Positions 6,988 through 17,130 of a DNA stretch of 64,000 bases are shown here, piece by piece. Each line of letters starts with the position of its first letter. The stretch's first letter is position 1. A model generated the notes under the pieces. That model made no database searches and was not told the DNA's origin. It saw only the letters and a program-made list of their open reading frames with translations. Location of the stretch: assembly GCF_012911025.1 (NCBI RefSeq), contig NZ_WUEI01000004.1, forward strand, positions 1-64,000. Direction: 5' to 3'. The translations under genes were made by a program, and so were the position numbers. The DNA comes from Azoarcus sp. TTM-91 (GTDB lineage Bacteria > Pseudomonadota > Gammaproteobacteria > Burkholderiales > Rhodocyclaceae).

Positions 6988-9776
6988 TGTTCCACATCAA
7001 GACCCTGGAACTGGTGCACTGGGATTTCTGGCGCCGCTTCTCGCTGCCGCTGGACGCCCAGATCATCACCATCGTCGGCCCCAACGGCTCCGGCAAGACA
7101 ACCCTGCTCGACGCCCTGCGCACCCTGTTCGCGCTGCGCTGCTCCGGCAAGCGCGACTTCCGCCGCTACGTGCGCCGCGCCGACCGCAGCTACGCCTGGA
7201 TACGCGCCATCGTCGCCAACCTGCCGGGCAGCACCGGCAAGCGCCCCTTCTTCCCCTGCCTGTCGGACGAAGTCACGCTGGCCTGCCGCATCCGCAAGGC
7301 CGGCGGCGACTGGATACGCGACTACACCATCGTGGACGGCAACCAGCCTATTGAAGCGCTGGAAGAAACCAGCGACTGGATAGGCCTGCGCGACTACCAG
7401 CACCGCCTCGCCTGGGGCGGGCTGACGCCCGCCATCACCAAGGTGCTGGCGCTGGAACAGGGCGACACCGACAAGCTCTGCGAATACTCGCCCAAGGCCC
7501 TGCTGGAACTGGTGTTCGACGTCTTCGGCGACAAGGAGGTACTGGACAACTACCAGGCCGCTCGCGAGGAACAGAAGAGCGCCGAGCGCGAGCTGGACGA
7601 ACTCGGGCTGGACTTGGAACGCCTCAAGACCCAGGCCGAGGAGAAAAAGGCCGAGGCCAACCGTTTCCTCGAATGGAAGCAGCTGGCCGACGAAGTGCAG
7701 GCGCTGGAAGCGGAGATCGTGCCGCGGCTGGAAACCGCCGAGTTGGCGCGCGAGACGGTGGCCGAGCGCGAGGACTTGCAGCGCGTAAACCGCGAGCGCA
7801 TCGAGAAGCTGGCCGAACAACGCGACGCCCGCGCCCGCCTGGACATGGTGCAGGCCGAGCAGCAAGCCGGCGCCAGCGAGCGCAAGCGCCTGAAGGAACA
7901 GGACGGCGAGGCCGAACAGCGCCACCTCGCCGCCCACGACCGCGTGCGCGACCTGGAAAAGCTGCTGGCCGAACGCGATGCCCTGCGCGCCCAGCTCGCC
8001 GCCGAGCATGGCGCCGACGCACTGTCGCTGGAAAAGGAGCACGAAGCGGCGGATGCCGCCGTCGTGGCCCTCAAGCGCAAGGAGCGCGAGCTGGTCGCCG
8101 CCTTCGAGGACAAGACCGACACCCTGCGCAGCGAGCGCAATCGCAACGGCCCGCCCACCGATGGCGAAGTTGCCCGCTTCCGCGCCCGCCTCGCCGCCGA
8201 GGGCATCGCCCACCAAGGGCTGGCGGAAGTGGTGGAAGTCACCGACCCCGCCTGGCAGGCGGCGCTGGAAGCCATCCTGCGGCCCTATCGCCATATGGTG
8301 CTGCTGGAGCGGGAGTCCGACCGCCACCTCGCCTGGTCGCTGGGCGAGCGCGAACGCTTCCGCCACTTCATCGTGCCGGAACGCGAAACCGCACCGCCGC
8401 CGCGGCCGATGAGCCTGGCGGAGGTGGTGAACTTCAGCGCGCCGGTGCCGCGCTGGCTCAGCGATCTGCTGAACCGCATCCGCCGGGTGAAAGATGCCGA
8501 CGCCGCGCGCGACCTGCCGCGCGAGCAGGAATGGATCACCCAGGACGGCTACCACCGCGAGCGCCGCGGCGCCCGCCACCTCGGCCGGCCGAACGAATTC
8601 CACTTCGGCGAACTCGCCCGCCAGTCGCGCCTCGCCGGCCTGCAGGACGAAATCGCCCAGCTCGACAAGCAGCTGCAGGCCCTGCGCCCCAAGCTGGACG
8701 AAGCCGAGAAGCGCCTCAGCGGCGTGCGCCAGCGCCTGCTCGGCCTGCAATCCGCCCAGCTGCTGGCTGCCAACACCGAGCGCTACAACGACGCCGAAAC
8801 CGAGCTGCCGCAGGCACGCAAGGCGCTCACCGCCGCCATCGCCGAACGCGCCCAGAGCCGCGGCGCGCTGGACGAGCTGGTGGAGCGACTGCGCGGCATC
8901 GAGATCGAAGCCGACCGCCGCGGCCGCGAGCTCAAGGCCATCGAACTGCGGCTGGCCGACATCGCCCGCGAACACGGCCCGCGCCGCCACGCCCAGGCCC
9001 AGCGCCTGGTGAAGCTGCGCCGCCGCCGTCGCGGCATGCCGGCGCATTGGCTGGAGCAGAACGAACTCGCCCTGCTGGCGGAGAAGTACGGCGACGCCCG
9101 CGGCGCCCGCCTGCAGGCCGAGCGCCTGCGCCGCCACCTGGACGAAGGCGAGTGGATCACCGATCCGGCGGTGCTGGTGGTGCGCGACCGCCTGGGCGCC
9201 GACGTCGCCCTGCGCGAGCGCGACTACCTGGACCGCCAGGGCTACTGCGTCACCGCCCGCAACCACACCGACAACGCCCGCGCCGCCTACATCGCCAAAT
9301 TGCGCGCCACCGTGCGCGAATACAGCAAGAACCTGAAGGCGCTGGGCGATCTCGCCAACGTCAGCGTGGATTGCGCGATGCCGCACCTGGAGAACGACGA
9401 CCTTTCCCTCGGCCAGGCCGGCCTGGAAGTGCGCTTCGACTTCGACCGCAAGGGCGCGGTCGGCCTCAACGACGGCGAGGCCTCCGGCGGCCAGCAGGTG
9501 ATGAAGTCGCTGATCCTGCTGATCGCGCTGCTGATGGACGAAGCCCGCCCCGGCGGCTTCGTCTTCATCGACGAGCCCTTCGCCCACCTGGACGTGGCCA
9601 ACATCGACCGCGTCGGCACCTTCCTGCGCGCCACCCGCGCGCAATACCTCATCACCACGCCGGTGACGCACAACGCCAATGTGTTCGCCCCGGCGCAGCT
9701 GACGCTGGTGACGCGGAAGAAGCCGCCCGCAGAGAACTGGGCGCCGCCGATCGGGGTGCTGCAGCGCGCGGTTTAG
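6987..9776 (+). CDS. mksB: SMC-family ATPase, MksB/MukB-like
   Basis: Encodes 929 residues with complete SMC architecture. The N-terminal head holds Walker A GPNGSGKTT (31–39). Coiled-coil arms run at about 175–400 and 540–715. A globular segment at about 406–535 looks like an SMC hinge. The C-terminal head has the ABC signature SGGQQ (833–837), Walker B FIDEP (860–864) and D-loop HLD (867–869). The length is close to MksB proteins (about 950) and well below MukB (about 1480). Such ATPases dimerise through the hinge and load on DNA with their kleisin and MksE partners, either organising chromosomes (MksBEF) or cleaving plasmids (Wadjet, MksBEFG). The ATG has a GGAGAA site 11 bases upstream inside mksE. 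No nuclease subunit gene follows. Confidence 0.8.
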   Translation: MFHIKTLELVHWDFWRRFSLPLDAQIITIVGPNGSGKTTLLDALRTLFALRCSGKRDFRRYVRRADRSYAWIRAIVANLPGSTGKRPFFPCLSDEVTLACRIRKAGGDWIRDYTIVDGNQPIEALEETSDWIGLRDYQHRLAWGGLTPAITKVLALEQGDTDKLCEYSPKALLELVFDVFGDKEVLDNYQAAREEQKSAERELDELGLDLERLKTQAEEKKAEANRFLEWKQLADEVQALEAEIVPRLETAELARETVAEREDLQRVNRERIEKLAEQRDARARLDMVQAEQQAGASERKRLKEQDGEAEQRHLAAHDRVRDLEKLLAERDALRAQLAAEHGADALSLEKEHEAADAAVVALKRKERELVAAFEDKTDTLRSERNRNGPPTDGEVARFRARLAAEGIAHQGLAEVVEVTDPAWQAALEAILRPYRHMVLLERESDRHLAWSLGERERFRHFIVPERETAPPPRPMSLAEVVNFSAPVPRWLSDLLNRIRRVKDADAARDLPREQEWITQDGYHRERRGARHLGRPNEFHFGELARQSRLAGLQDEIAQLDKQLQALRPKLDEAEKRLSGVRQRLLGLQSAQLLAANTERYNDAETELPQARKALTAAIAERAQSRGALDELVERLRGIEIEADRRGRELKAIELRLADIAREHGPRRHAQAQRLVKLRRRRRGMPAHWLEQNELALLAEKYGDARGARLQAERLRRHLDEGEWITDPAVLVVRDRLGADVALRERDYLDRQGYCVTARNHTDNARAAYIAKLRATVREYSKNLKALGDLANVSVDCAMPHLENDDLSLGQAGLEVRFDFDRKGAVGLNDGEASGGQQVMKSLILLIALLMDEARPGGFVFIDEPFAHLDVANIDRVGTFLRATRAQYLITTPVTHNANVFAPAQLTLVTRKKPPAENWAPPIGVLQRAV

Positions 9777-10018
9777 GACCGGCGCGGTCGGATGAACCGG
9801 CCCGGCCCAGGAACCGCCGCCCTACGCCCTGCTCGCTCGCGGAGCATGGGTGGAAAGTGGAAGAAGAAGCGCTGCCTCATCCGCTGGAACGCCCTGTGGC
9901 CGGCAAGCCGCGGGGCGTTGGCACGGACCGGGAGCGCCCCGCGAGACGCAGCTATGTCTATGTCCGCCGCGATCTTCTTCCGCTCCGCGCTTGGGCCCCA
10001 TCAACTGCATGCCGGAGA

Positions 10019-10044
10019 GGGTTGCGGGTTTGGGTTGCGGGTTT
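10019..10044. repeat. 13-bp perfect tandem duplication
   Basis: GGGTTGCGGGTTT occurs twice head to tail (10019–10031 and 10032–10044) in non-coding sequence. It looks like a local slippage product; no function is suggested. Confidence 0.8.
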
Positions 10045-10170
10045 GAACAAGCCCGCAGCGGCTTCCACGCGGCTTTGATTCCCGTTCAACTCGCTCGCCG
10101 CACCCACGCCGGGCCGGGCAGCCATCCCGCGAACCATCCGCTGCCAAAGAAGACCTACAACCCATGAGCA

Positions 10171-10202
10171 CCGGCCTGCGCCGGTCTTTGCGCGCAGGCC
10201 GG
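10171..10202. repeat. 11-bp inverted repeat upstream of a small membrane-protein gene
   Basis: CCGGCCTGCGC (10171–10181) and GCGCAGGCCGG (10192–10202) form a perfect 11-bp stem with a 10-base loop. No T-run follows on either strand, so it is not a normal terminator. It ends 34 bases before the start codon at 10237 and could lie in that gene's leader. Confidence 0.65.
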
Positions 10203-10236
10203 CCCCTGGATTCACCTTCGGCTGCGGAGGGCTGGC

Positions 10237-10380
10237 ATGTCAGGAACACCGTCATCGAACGTCGGGCTGGGCGTGGTCGCCGGCGTTGCCATCGGTCTGG
10301 CGCTGGACAACATCGGCCTGGGCATAGGCATCGGGCTGGCGCTCGGCATCGCCCTGTCTCTGGCAAACAGGCGCAAATAG
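10237..10380 (+). CDS. 47-residue glycine-rich small membrane protein
   Basis: A short open reading frame starting MSGTPSSNVGLGVVAGVAIG and ending in the basic tail NRRK. A strong ribosome-binding site GGAGG (10226–10230) lies six bases before the ATG. The body alternates Gly with Leu, Ile, Val and Ala in GxxxG-like spacing over about 35 residues, interrupted once by DN, which suggests one long or two short packed transmembrane helices with a positive C-terminus. The family is not recognised. The start signal and the sharply non-random composition make it a credible gene. It is followed 89 bases later by another membrane-protein gene. Confidence 0.7.
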   Translation: MSGTPSSNVGLGVVAGVAIGLALDNIGLGIGIGLALGIALSLANRRK

Positions 10381-10469
10381 TCCGATATCATCGCGGCCTG
10401 CCTCTCACTCCAATCCGGGCGCTGCACTTCCAGCCAGGCGCCCGCCAAGCGAGCACTGCGCGGCCACCG

Positions 10470-10898
10470 ATGAACAATGCCCTCCCTTATGGACTGCTCG
10501 CCGACCTGGTGCTGAGCACCCATTTCGCCCTGGTGCTCTTCGTCGTCGGCGGCCTGCCGCTGATCCTCGCCGGCAACCTGGCCGGCTGGCGCTGGGTGAA
10601 TCGCTTCTGGTTCCGCCTCGCCCATCTCGCCACCATCGCCGTGGTCGCCGCCGAAGCCTGGCTAGGAGTAACCTGTCCGCTGACCACGCTGGAAGGCTGG
10701 CTGCGGGAGCAGGCCGGCCAGAGCGGCCCGGGGCCTGGCTTCATCGAATACTGGCTTCAGCGGCTGCTGTTCTTCCAGGCGCCGCCCTGGGTCTTCATCT
10801 GCGCCTATACCCTGTTCGGCCTGCTGGTCGCCGCCACCTGGTGGCGTTTCCCTCCCCGACGCAGGCCCCAACCCCCACGCAGCGAGCAAAGCCGATGA
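10470..10898 (+). CDS. DUF2784 family membrane protein
   Basis: Encodes 142 residues starting MNNALPYGLLADLVLSTHFA. Hydrophobic segments lie at about residues 7–36, 50–66 and 102–124, and the C-terminus is a basic, Pro/Arg-rich cytoplasmic tail. Length, layout and the features around GWRWVNRFWFRLAHL fit DUF2784, inner-membrane proteins of unknown function. The frame stays open upstream to 10164, but that would run over the small gene at 10237; the ATG at 10470 starts exactly at the conserved N-terminus. The stop overlaps the next start (ATGA), so it is coupled to the LysE-type exporter gene. Confidence 0.75.
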   Translation: MNNALPYGLLADLVLSTHFALVLFVVGGLPLILAGNLAGWRWVNRFWFRLAHLATIAVVAAEAWLGVTCPLTTLEGWLREQAGQSGPGPGFIEYWLQRLLFFQAPPWVFICAYTLFGLLVAATWWRFPPRRRPQPPRSEQSR

Positions 10899-11506
10899 TC
10901 TCAGCCGATTTCCTCCTCACCGCCCTGGTCGTCGTGCTGATTCCCGGCACCGGCGTGCTGTTCACCATTTCCACCGGGCTCTTCGCCGGCCGGCTGGCGG
11001 CCTGCTATGCGGCGCTCGGTTGCACCGCCGGCATCCTGCCCCATCTGCTCGCCACCGCGGCCGGGCTCGCCGCCCTGCTCCACACCAGCGCGCTGGCCTT
11101 CCAGGCGCTGAAATTCGCCGGCGTCGCCTACCTGCTCTTTCTCGCCTACGCCACCTGGCGCGACACCACCGCCTTCGAGCCGGCGCGCAATGCCGCGGCC
11201 ACGCCCGGCGCCATCATGCTGCGCGCCTTCCTGCTCAATATCCTGAACCCCAAGCTGACGCTGTTCTTCCTCGCCTTCCTGCCCCAGTTCGTCGCCGCCG
11301 ACTCGGCAACGCCGCTGGCCGACCTCACCCTGCTCAGCGCCGTGTTCATGGCCATGACCTTCGTCGTCTTCGTCATCTACGGCCTGCTCGCCCACGGCTT
11401 CCGCCGCCTGGTTATCAATTCCCGCCGGGTGCAGCACGCCCTGCGGCGCGGCTTCGCCGGCGCCTTCGCGGTACTCGGAGCGAGGCTGGCCTTCTCGGAG
11501 CGCTGA
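10895..11506 (+). CDS. LysE/RhtB family amino-acid exporter
   Basis: Encodes 203 residues. The N-terminus LLTALVVVLIPGTGVLFTIS carries the P-G-x-G motif of the LysE/RhtB superfamily in the first membrane segment. Five to six hydrophobic segments follow, and the conserved LNPKLTLFFLAFLPQF (about residues 117–132) is typical of RhtB-like translocators. These inner-membrane proteins export amino acids or related metabolites; the substrate here cannot be read from sequence. The start overlaps the DUF2784 stop by four bases. The gene is convergent with the orphan gene at 11544. Confidence 0.88.
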   Translation: MISADFLLTALVVVLIPGTGVLFTISTGLFAGRLAACYAALGCTAGILPHLLATAAGLAALLHTSALAFQALKFAGVAYLLFLAYATWRDTTAFEPARNAAATPGAIMLRAFLLNILNPKLTLFFLAFLPQFVAADSATPLADLTLLSAVFMAMTFVVFVIYGLLAHGFRRLVINSRRVQHALRRGFAGAFAVLGARLAFSER

Positions 11507-11543
11507 GGCATCGCCGGCGCCAGCACAGGGAAAGAGCAAACGC

Positions 11544-11897
11544 TCAATCCACGCCAGCCCCCAGCACTCCGGCTTCCCGCAAGCGCGCCTTGTAAGCTTT
11601 CATCACCGGCCGGGAGATCGCCGTTTCCGCCAGCACCCGGTGTTCGTAGATCTCCGCCACCAGCGCCTCGCGCTCGCCAGCGCCAGCCCGCGCGATCAGC
11701 GTGTGCATGTCCTCGCCCAGCAGGCGGCCCGGGCGGCCGCGCAATGCGGCGTACAGCAGCGGGATCACGTCCTTGTCCCGCGGCCCCATCTTGCACTTGC
11801 CGTCCAGGATCTTGAGCATGACCGTGGTGGTGCAATCCACATCCAGCGGGTCGGTAAGCTGGGCACGTGCCCAGTCGGCGATCTGTTCGGGGCTCAT
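11544..11897 (-). CDS. Conserved-looking hypothetical protein
   Basis: Encodes 117 soluble, mostly helical residues starting MSPEQIADWARAQLTDPLDV. No family is recognised. The ATG at 11897 has GGAG nine bases before it. Two cysteines (near residues 22 and 35, in DVDCTTT and GKCKMG) are the only notable polar residues. The codon pattern is like its neighbours. It is divergent from lysS (165 bases apart) and convergent with the exporter gene. A longer reading frame continues far upstream through lysS on the opposite strand; that part is a shadow. Confidence 0.6.
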   Translation of the reverse strand: MSPEQIADWARAQLTDPLDVDCTTTVMLKILDGKCKMGPRDKDVIPLLYAALRGRPGRLLGEDMHTLIARAGAGEREALVAEIYEHRVLAETAISRPVMKAYKARLREAGVLGAGVD

Positions 11898-12004
11898 CCG
11901 GCACTCCAGGGTTTGGATGGCGGAAAGCGATGCAAGGACCGCGCCGGAGCACATCCGGCGCCGGTTTTCCCGCGTGGTTGCGCCCGCTTCCATGCAAGCT
12001 CGAT

Positions 12005-12033
12005 TTGCCGCCGCGTGGCGCGCCTGCGACAAT
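12005..12033 (+). promoter_or_regulatory. Probable lysS promoter
   Basis: TTGCCG (12005–12010), a 17-base spacer and GACAAT (12028–12033) form a reasonable sigma-70 promoter. The -10 lies 29 bases before the lysS start, so the leader would be about 20 bases. Confidence 0.5.
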
Positions 12034-12062
12034 TGCGCTCTTGACCACAGCGCCGACGAATC

Positions 12063-13568
<1,506 letters not shown>

Positions 13569-13592
13569 GGCTGCCGCCCGCTGTCGCGCCCG

Positions 13593-13624
13593 AAACCCGC
13601 TGCTGCTTCCGCACAGCGGGTTTT
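13593..13624 (+). terminator. Rho-independent terminator of lysS
   Basis: A perfect 10-bp stem AAACCCGCTG (13593–13602) and CAGCGGGTTT (13614–13623) closes an 11-base loop and ends in TTTT. It sits 25 bases after the lysS stop. Confidence 0.87.
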
Positions 13625-13696
13625 GTCCTTTTGCAGCCCGCTGCAGCCCAAGCTGCCGGAGCCCCGAGAACACAGATCAGCTTCGAGCGATCCACC

Positions 13697-15628
13697 ATGC
13701 CGATACAGCCAGCCCGCCTCGAATACGCCCCGGACGGCACGCCCTACTCCAGCGCCTACGGCGACGTCTATCACTCCAGCGACGGCGGCCTGGGGCAGGC
13801 TCACCACGTCTTCCTTGCCGGCAACCAGCTGCCGCAACGCTGGCAGGGGCGGCGGCACTTCACCGTATTGGAGACCGGCTTCGGCCTGGGGCTCAACTTC
13901 CTCGCCACCTGGCAGGCCTGGCGGAACGACCCGGCGCGGTGCGAGCGACTGCATTTCGTCTCCTGCGAGTTGCATCCCTTCGAGCGGCATGACCTCGTCC
14001 AGCTGCACCAACGCTGGCCGGAATTCGCTGCACTCGCCGAGGAACTGCAGGGTGCATGGCCAACCCTGGTGCCAGGACTGCACCGCCTGCATCTGGACCA
14101 GGGCCGCGTCACCCTCACGCTGGGCCTGGGCGACGCCACCCACTTGCTCGGCCAGTTCGACCTCCAGGCCGACGCCTTCTATCTGGATGGCTTCTCCCCG
14201 GCGAAGAACCCCGAGCTGTGGTCGCCACGCCTGTTCCATCAACTCGCCCGCCTGGCCTCGCCGCGGGCGACGCTGGCGACCTGGTCGGTAGCCGGCGAAG
14301 TCCGCGAAGGCCTACGGCGCGCGGGCTTCGAAGTTGCAAAAGCGCCTGGCTTCGGCGGCAAGCGCCAGATGCTGCTGGGCAGCTACGGCGGACGCGACTA
14401 CCCCGCCCCGCAAGCCGCTGGGGACACCGCGGCTCACGCCCGGCATGCGCTGATCCTGGGCGCTGGCGTGGCCGGCACCTCCCTCGCCGAACGCCTCGCC
14501 GCCCGCGGCTGGACGGTGGACATCGTGGACGCCGCCAGCGGCCCGGGCCAAGGCGCCTCCGGCAACCACGCCGGCGTGCTCCGCCCCTTACCCAGTCTGG
14601 ACGACAACCGCATGAGCCGCCTGACTCGGGCCGGTAGCCTCTATGGACTGCGTCACATCGCCGCACTCGGCCAGCGCGGCCTGTCACCCCGCTGGAACGC
14701 CAACGGCGTGCTTCATCTGGGGCGTGACGAGAAGCAAGAGCAGAAGATGGCAGCAGTCGTGGAACGCCATGTGCCACCGCCGTCCTTCCTGCGCTTCGTC
14801 GATGCGCAGGAGGCTTCCGGCATCGCCGGCTGGCCGGTGTCCAGCGGCGGCTGGTGGTTCCCCTCCAGCGGCTGGGTACAGCCGCCTTCGCTGTGCCGCG
14901 CTAATCTGGCGGCGCATCCAGAGAAGATACGGGCTCACTTCAGCGTGCAGGCGGTCCGCCTGGAGCGGGACACTGAGGCCGAGGGCTGGCGCTTGTTGTC
15001 GGCGGACGGCGGGCTCATTGCCAGCGCGCCGGTCGCCATCCTCGCCAGCGGCGTTGGTATAACCGCCTTCCCCGAGGCGGCAGCGCTGCCGGTGGTCTCA
15101 GCCCGCGGCCAGGTGAGCCTGCTGCCAGCCTCGGCGGGCTCCCCGCCCAAGGTGGTGGTTTGCCGTGGCGGCTATGTCAGCCCGGAGGTGGACGGCCTGC
15201 GCTGCGCCGGCGCCACCTTCAGCGTGGATGACGAGGAAACCCGCCTGCGGGACGCAGACCATCTCGAAAACCTGGAAAAGCTGGAGGCGATGCTGCCCGG
15301 CTACACCCGGCCCTTCCAGGGCAGCCCGGCTGCCGGGCGCGTCGGTTTTCGCCCGGCCTCTCCAGACCGGCTCCCCATGGTCGGCGCCCTGCCCGCGCCT
15401 GGCACCTATGCACCGAGCACGCCGCTGGCGCAGATCCCGCGCCATCACGGGCTCTACGCGGTATCGGGCTTCGGCGCCCGCGGACTGGTATGGGCTTCGC
15501 TGATGGCGGAAGCCCTGGCCGCGCGGCTAGAGAATGAGCCCATGCCCCTGGAGAAGGATCTGTGGGAGGCGGTGGATCCTGCCCGTTATCTGCTGCGTCC
15601 CCTGCGCCAACCCCTGCGGGAGGAATGA
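13697..15628 (+). CDS. mnmC: Bifunctional tRNA modification enzyme MnmC (methyltransferase and FAD oxidoreductase)
   Basis: Encodes 643 residues (E. coli MnmC 668). It completes the 5-methylaminomethyl-2-thiouridine modification at the wobble position of several tRNAs. The C-terminal FAD domain removes the carboxymethyl group from the MnmE/MnmG product, and the N-terminal domain then methylates it with S-adenosylmethionine. The N-terminal part (about 1–235) holds FTVLETGFGLGLNFLATW, the SAM-binding loop. The FAD Rossmann motif GAGVAG is at 255–260, and the FAD domain runs to the end (PRHHGLYAVSGFGARGL). Both halves are present and fused. The ATG at 13697 follows the lysS terminator by 72 bases, and the frame is open far upstream only as a shadow of lysS. 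Confidence 0.93.
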   Translation: MPIQPARLEYAPDGTPYSSAYGDVYHSSDGGLGQAHHVFLAGNQLPQRWQGRRHFTVLETGFGLGLNFLATWQAWRNDPARCERLHFVSCELHPFERHDLVQLHQRWPEFAALAEELQGAWPTLVPGLHRLHLDQGRVTLTLGLGDATHLLGQFDLQADAFYLDGFSPAKNPELWSPRLFHQLARLASPRATLATWSVAGEVREGLRRAGFEVAKAPGFGGKRQMLLGSYGGRDYPAPQAAGDTAAHARHALILGAGVAGTSLAERLAARGWTVDIVDAASGPGQGASGNHAGVLRPLPSLDDNRMSRLTRAGSLYGLRHIAALGQRGLSPRWNANGVLHLGRDEKQEQKMAAVVERHVPPPSFLRFVDAQEASGIAGWPVSSGGWWFPSSGWVQPPSLCRANLAAHPEKIRAHFSVQAVRLERDTEAEGWRLLSADGGLIASAPVAILASGVGITAFPEAAALPVVSARGQVSLLPASAGSPPKVVVCRGGYVSPEVDGLRCAGATFSVDDEETRLRDADHLENLEKLEAMLPGYTRPFQGSPAAGRVGFRPASPDRLPMVGALPAPGTYAPSTPLAQIPRHHGLYAVSGFGARGLVWASLMAEALAARLENEPMPLEKDLWEAVDPARYLLRPLRQPLREE

Positions 15629-15653
15629 ACCTCCCGCGAGCCCGCGGCGGAGT

Positions 15654-17060
15654 TCAGCCGAGGTAGCGCGCGAGGCGCTTCAGCACGCGTTCGCGGCCCA
15701 GCACTTCTAGCACGGCGTCGATGGAAGGCGTCTGCGGCACGCTGAGCACCGCCACCCGCAGCGGAATCGCCACCTGCGGCATCCTCAAGCCATGCTCCGC
15801 CATGGTGTCCTTGATCGCCTGGTTGAGCGCGGCCTTCTCCCAATCGACCACAGCCAAGCGGCCATGCAGACTCTTCAGCGCAGCGACGGCAGCCGTCGTC
15901 AGGTGCTGGGCCAGCACTTCCGGCGCCGGGTGCAGTTCGACGCAGAACAACTCGGCCGCGTCGGCAAGTTCGTTCAGGTTGGTGGCGCGATCCTTGTACA
16001 GGGCGATCACACGCTCCAACGTCGGCCCCGCCTCAGGGTCGACGCCACGCCGGGCCAGACGGCTGGCGATCTGCGCAGCCAGATAGCCGTCATCCGCCTT
16101 CTTGATGTACTGGGCATTCAGCCAATTGAGCTTCTCGGTGTTGAACTGGGCCGCCGACGGCGTGATGTGATCGAGGTCGAACCATTCGACGAACTGCTCG
16201 CGGCTGAAAACCTCATCGTCGCCGTGGCTCCAGCCCAGCCGCGCGAGGTAGTTGATGACCGCGTCCGGCAGATAGCCTTCCTCGTCGTATTGCATGACGC
16301 TGACCGCGCCGTGGCGCTTGGAGAGCTTGGTGCCGTCGTCGCCGAGGATCATGGACAGGTGCGCGTATTGCGGCACCGTTGCACCGAGCGCCTTCAGCAC
16401 ATTGATCTGGCGCGGGGTGTTGTTGACATGGTCATCGCCGCGGATCACCTGGGTGATCCCCATGTCCCAGTCATCGACCACCACGCAGAAGTTGTAGGTC
16501 GGCGTGCCATCGCCGCGGGCGATGATGAAGTCGTCCAGCTCGGCGTTGGCGATCTCGATCCGGCCCTTGACCAAATCGTCCCAAGCCACGCTGCCATCCA
16601 TCGGGTTGCGGAAGCGCACGACAGGCACCACACCCGTCGGCGGCATCGGCAGGGTCTTGCCCGCCTCAGGCCGCCAGCGGCCGTCGTAGCGCGGCTTCTC
16701 TCCCCGGGCACGCTGTTCTTCGCGGATCTGCTCCAGTTCCTCGGCCGAGGTGTAGCAGTAATACGCAGTCCCCGCTGCCAGCATCTGCTGGATCACTTCC
16801 TTGTAGCGGTCCATGCGCTGCATCTGGTAGAACGGCCCCTCGTCATGCTCCAGCCCCAGCCACTGCATGCCATCCAGAATGGCCTGCACCGCCTCCGGCG
16901 TGGAGCGCGCCACGTCGGTATCCTCGATGCGCAGCACGAACTGCCCACCATGACGACGGGCATAGGCCCAGGAGAACAACGCGGTTCTGGCGCCACCGAT
17001 ATGGAGAAAACCGGTCGGGCTGGGAGCAAAGCGGGTACGAACAGTAAGGCTGGAAGACAT
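15654..17060 (-). CDS. gltX: Glutamyl-tRNA synthetase
   Basis: Encodes 468 residues, close to E. coli GltX (471). A class I synthetase that charges tRNA-Glu, and also feeds haem synthesis through glutamyl-tRNA. The HIGH-type motif reads HIGG at residues 20–23, and the KMSKS-type loop reads KLSKR at 245–249. The C-terminal helical anticodon-binding domain is complete. It ends 25 bases from the convergent mnmC stop. An upstream TAGAAT at 17091–17096 (minus strand) is a candidate -10, and the tRNA terminator lies just beyond it. Confidence 0.97.
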   Translation of the reverse strand: MSSSLTVRTRFAPSPTGFLHIGGARTALFSWAYARRHGGQFVLRIEDTDVARSTPEAVQAILDGMQWLGLEHDEGPFYQMQRMDRYKEVIQQMLAAGTAYYCYTSAEELEQIREEQRARGEKPRYDGRWRPEAGKTLPMPPTGVVPVVRFRNPMDGSVAWDDLVKGRIEIANAELDDFIIARGDGTPTYNFCVVVDDWDMGITQVIRGDDHVNNTPRQINVLKALGATVPQYAHLSMILGDDGTKLSKRHGAVSVMQYDEEGYLPDAVINYLARLGWSHGDDEVFSREQFVEWFDLDHITPSAAQFNTEKLNWLNAQYIKKADDGYLAAQIASRLARRGVDPEAGPTLERVIALYKDRATNLNELADAAELFCVELHPAPEVLAQHLTTAAVAALKSLHGRLAVVDWEKAALNQAIKDTMAEHGLRMPQVAIPLRVAVLSVPQTPSIDAVLEVLGRERVLKRLARYLG

Positions 17061-17090
17061 TTGGAAGGCGAAGCAAACGGTAAAGGCGCA

Positions 17091-17096
17091 ATTCTA
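17091..17096 (-). promoter_or_regulatory. Candidate -10 of gltX
   Basis: TAGAAT on the minus strand, 31 bases before the gltX ATG. No clear -35 is visible. It resembles other TAGAAT-like boxes found in front of genes in this window. Confidence 0.4.
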
Positions 17097-17130
17097 GACG
17101 ATGGTCCCCACATCACGCCGCCGAAAAGCA

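Larger units (their letters stand above)
9777..10236. other. Gene-poor stretch downstream of the SMC operon
   Basis: About 460 bases with no credible gene. Short open frames here have neither ribosome-binding sites nor protein-like composition. It contains a 13-bp tandem repeat and an 11-bp inverted repeat (listed separately). It is where an mksG/jetD nuclease gene would be expected; no trace of one is visible on either strand. Confidence 0.7.

Noticed and set aside
6831..9671. 946-residue open frame on the minus strand opposite the SMC ATPase gene
   Set aside because: It is a shadow of GC-rich codon use: composition is Gly/Ala/Val/Gln-rich and low complexity, with no ribosome-binding site, while the plus-strand frame has complete SMC motifs.
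10019..10044. Possible start of a CRISPR-like or satellite repeat
   Set aside because: There are only two contiguous 13-base copies with no spacers and no neighbouring cas genes.
9777..10236. Candidate mksG/jetD nuclease gene downstream of mksB
   Set aside because: No open frame of adequate length or toprim-like motif is present on either strand.
10164..10469. N-terminal extension of the DUF2784 protein
   Set aside because: It would run across the small gene at 10237 and its own ribosome-binding site, and it is Arg-rich and unlike a membrane protein.
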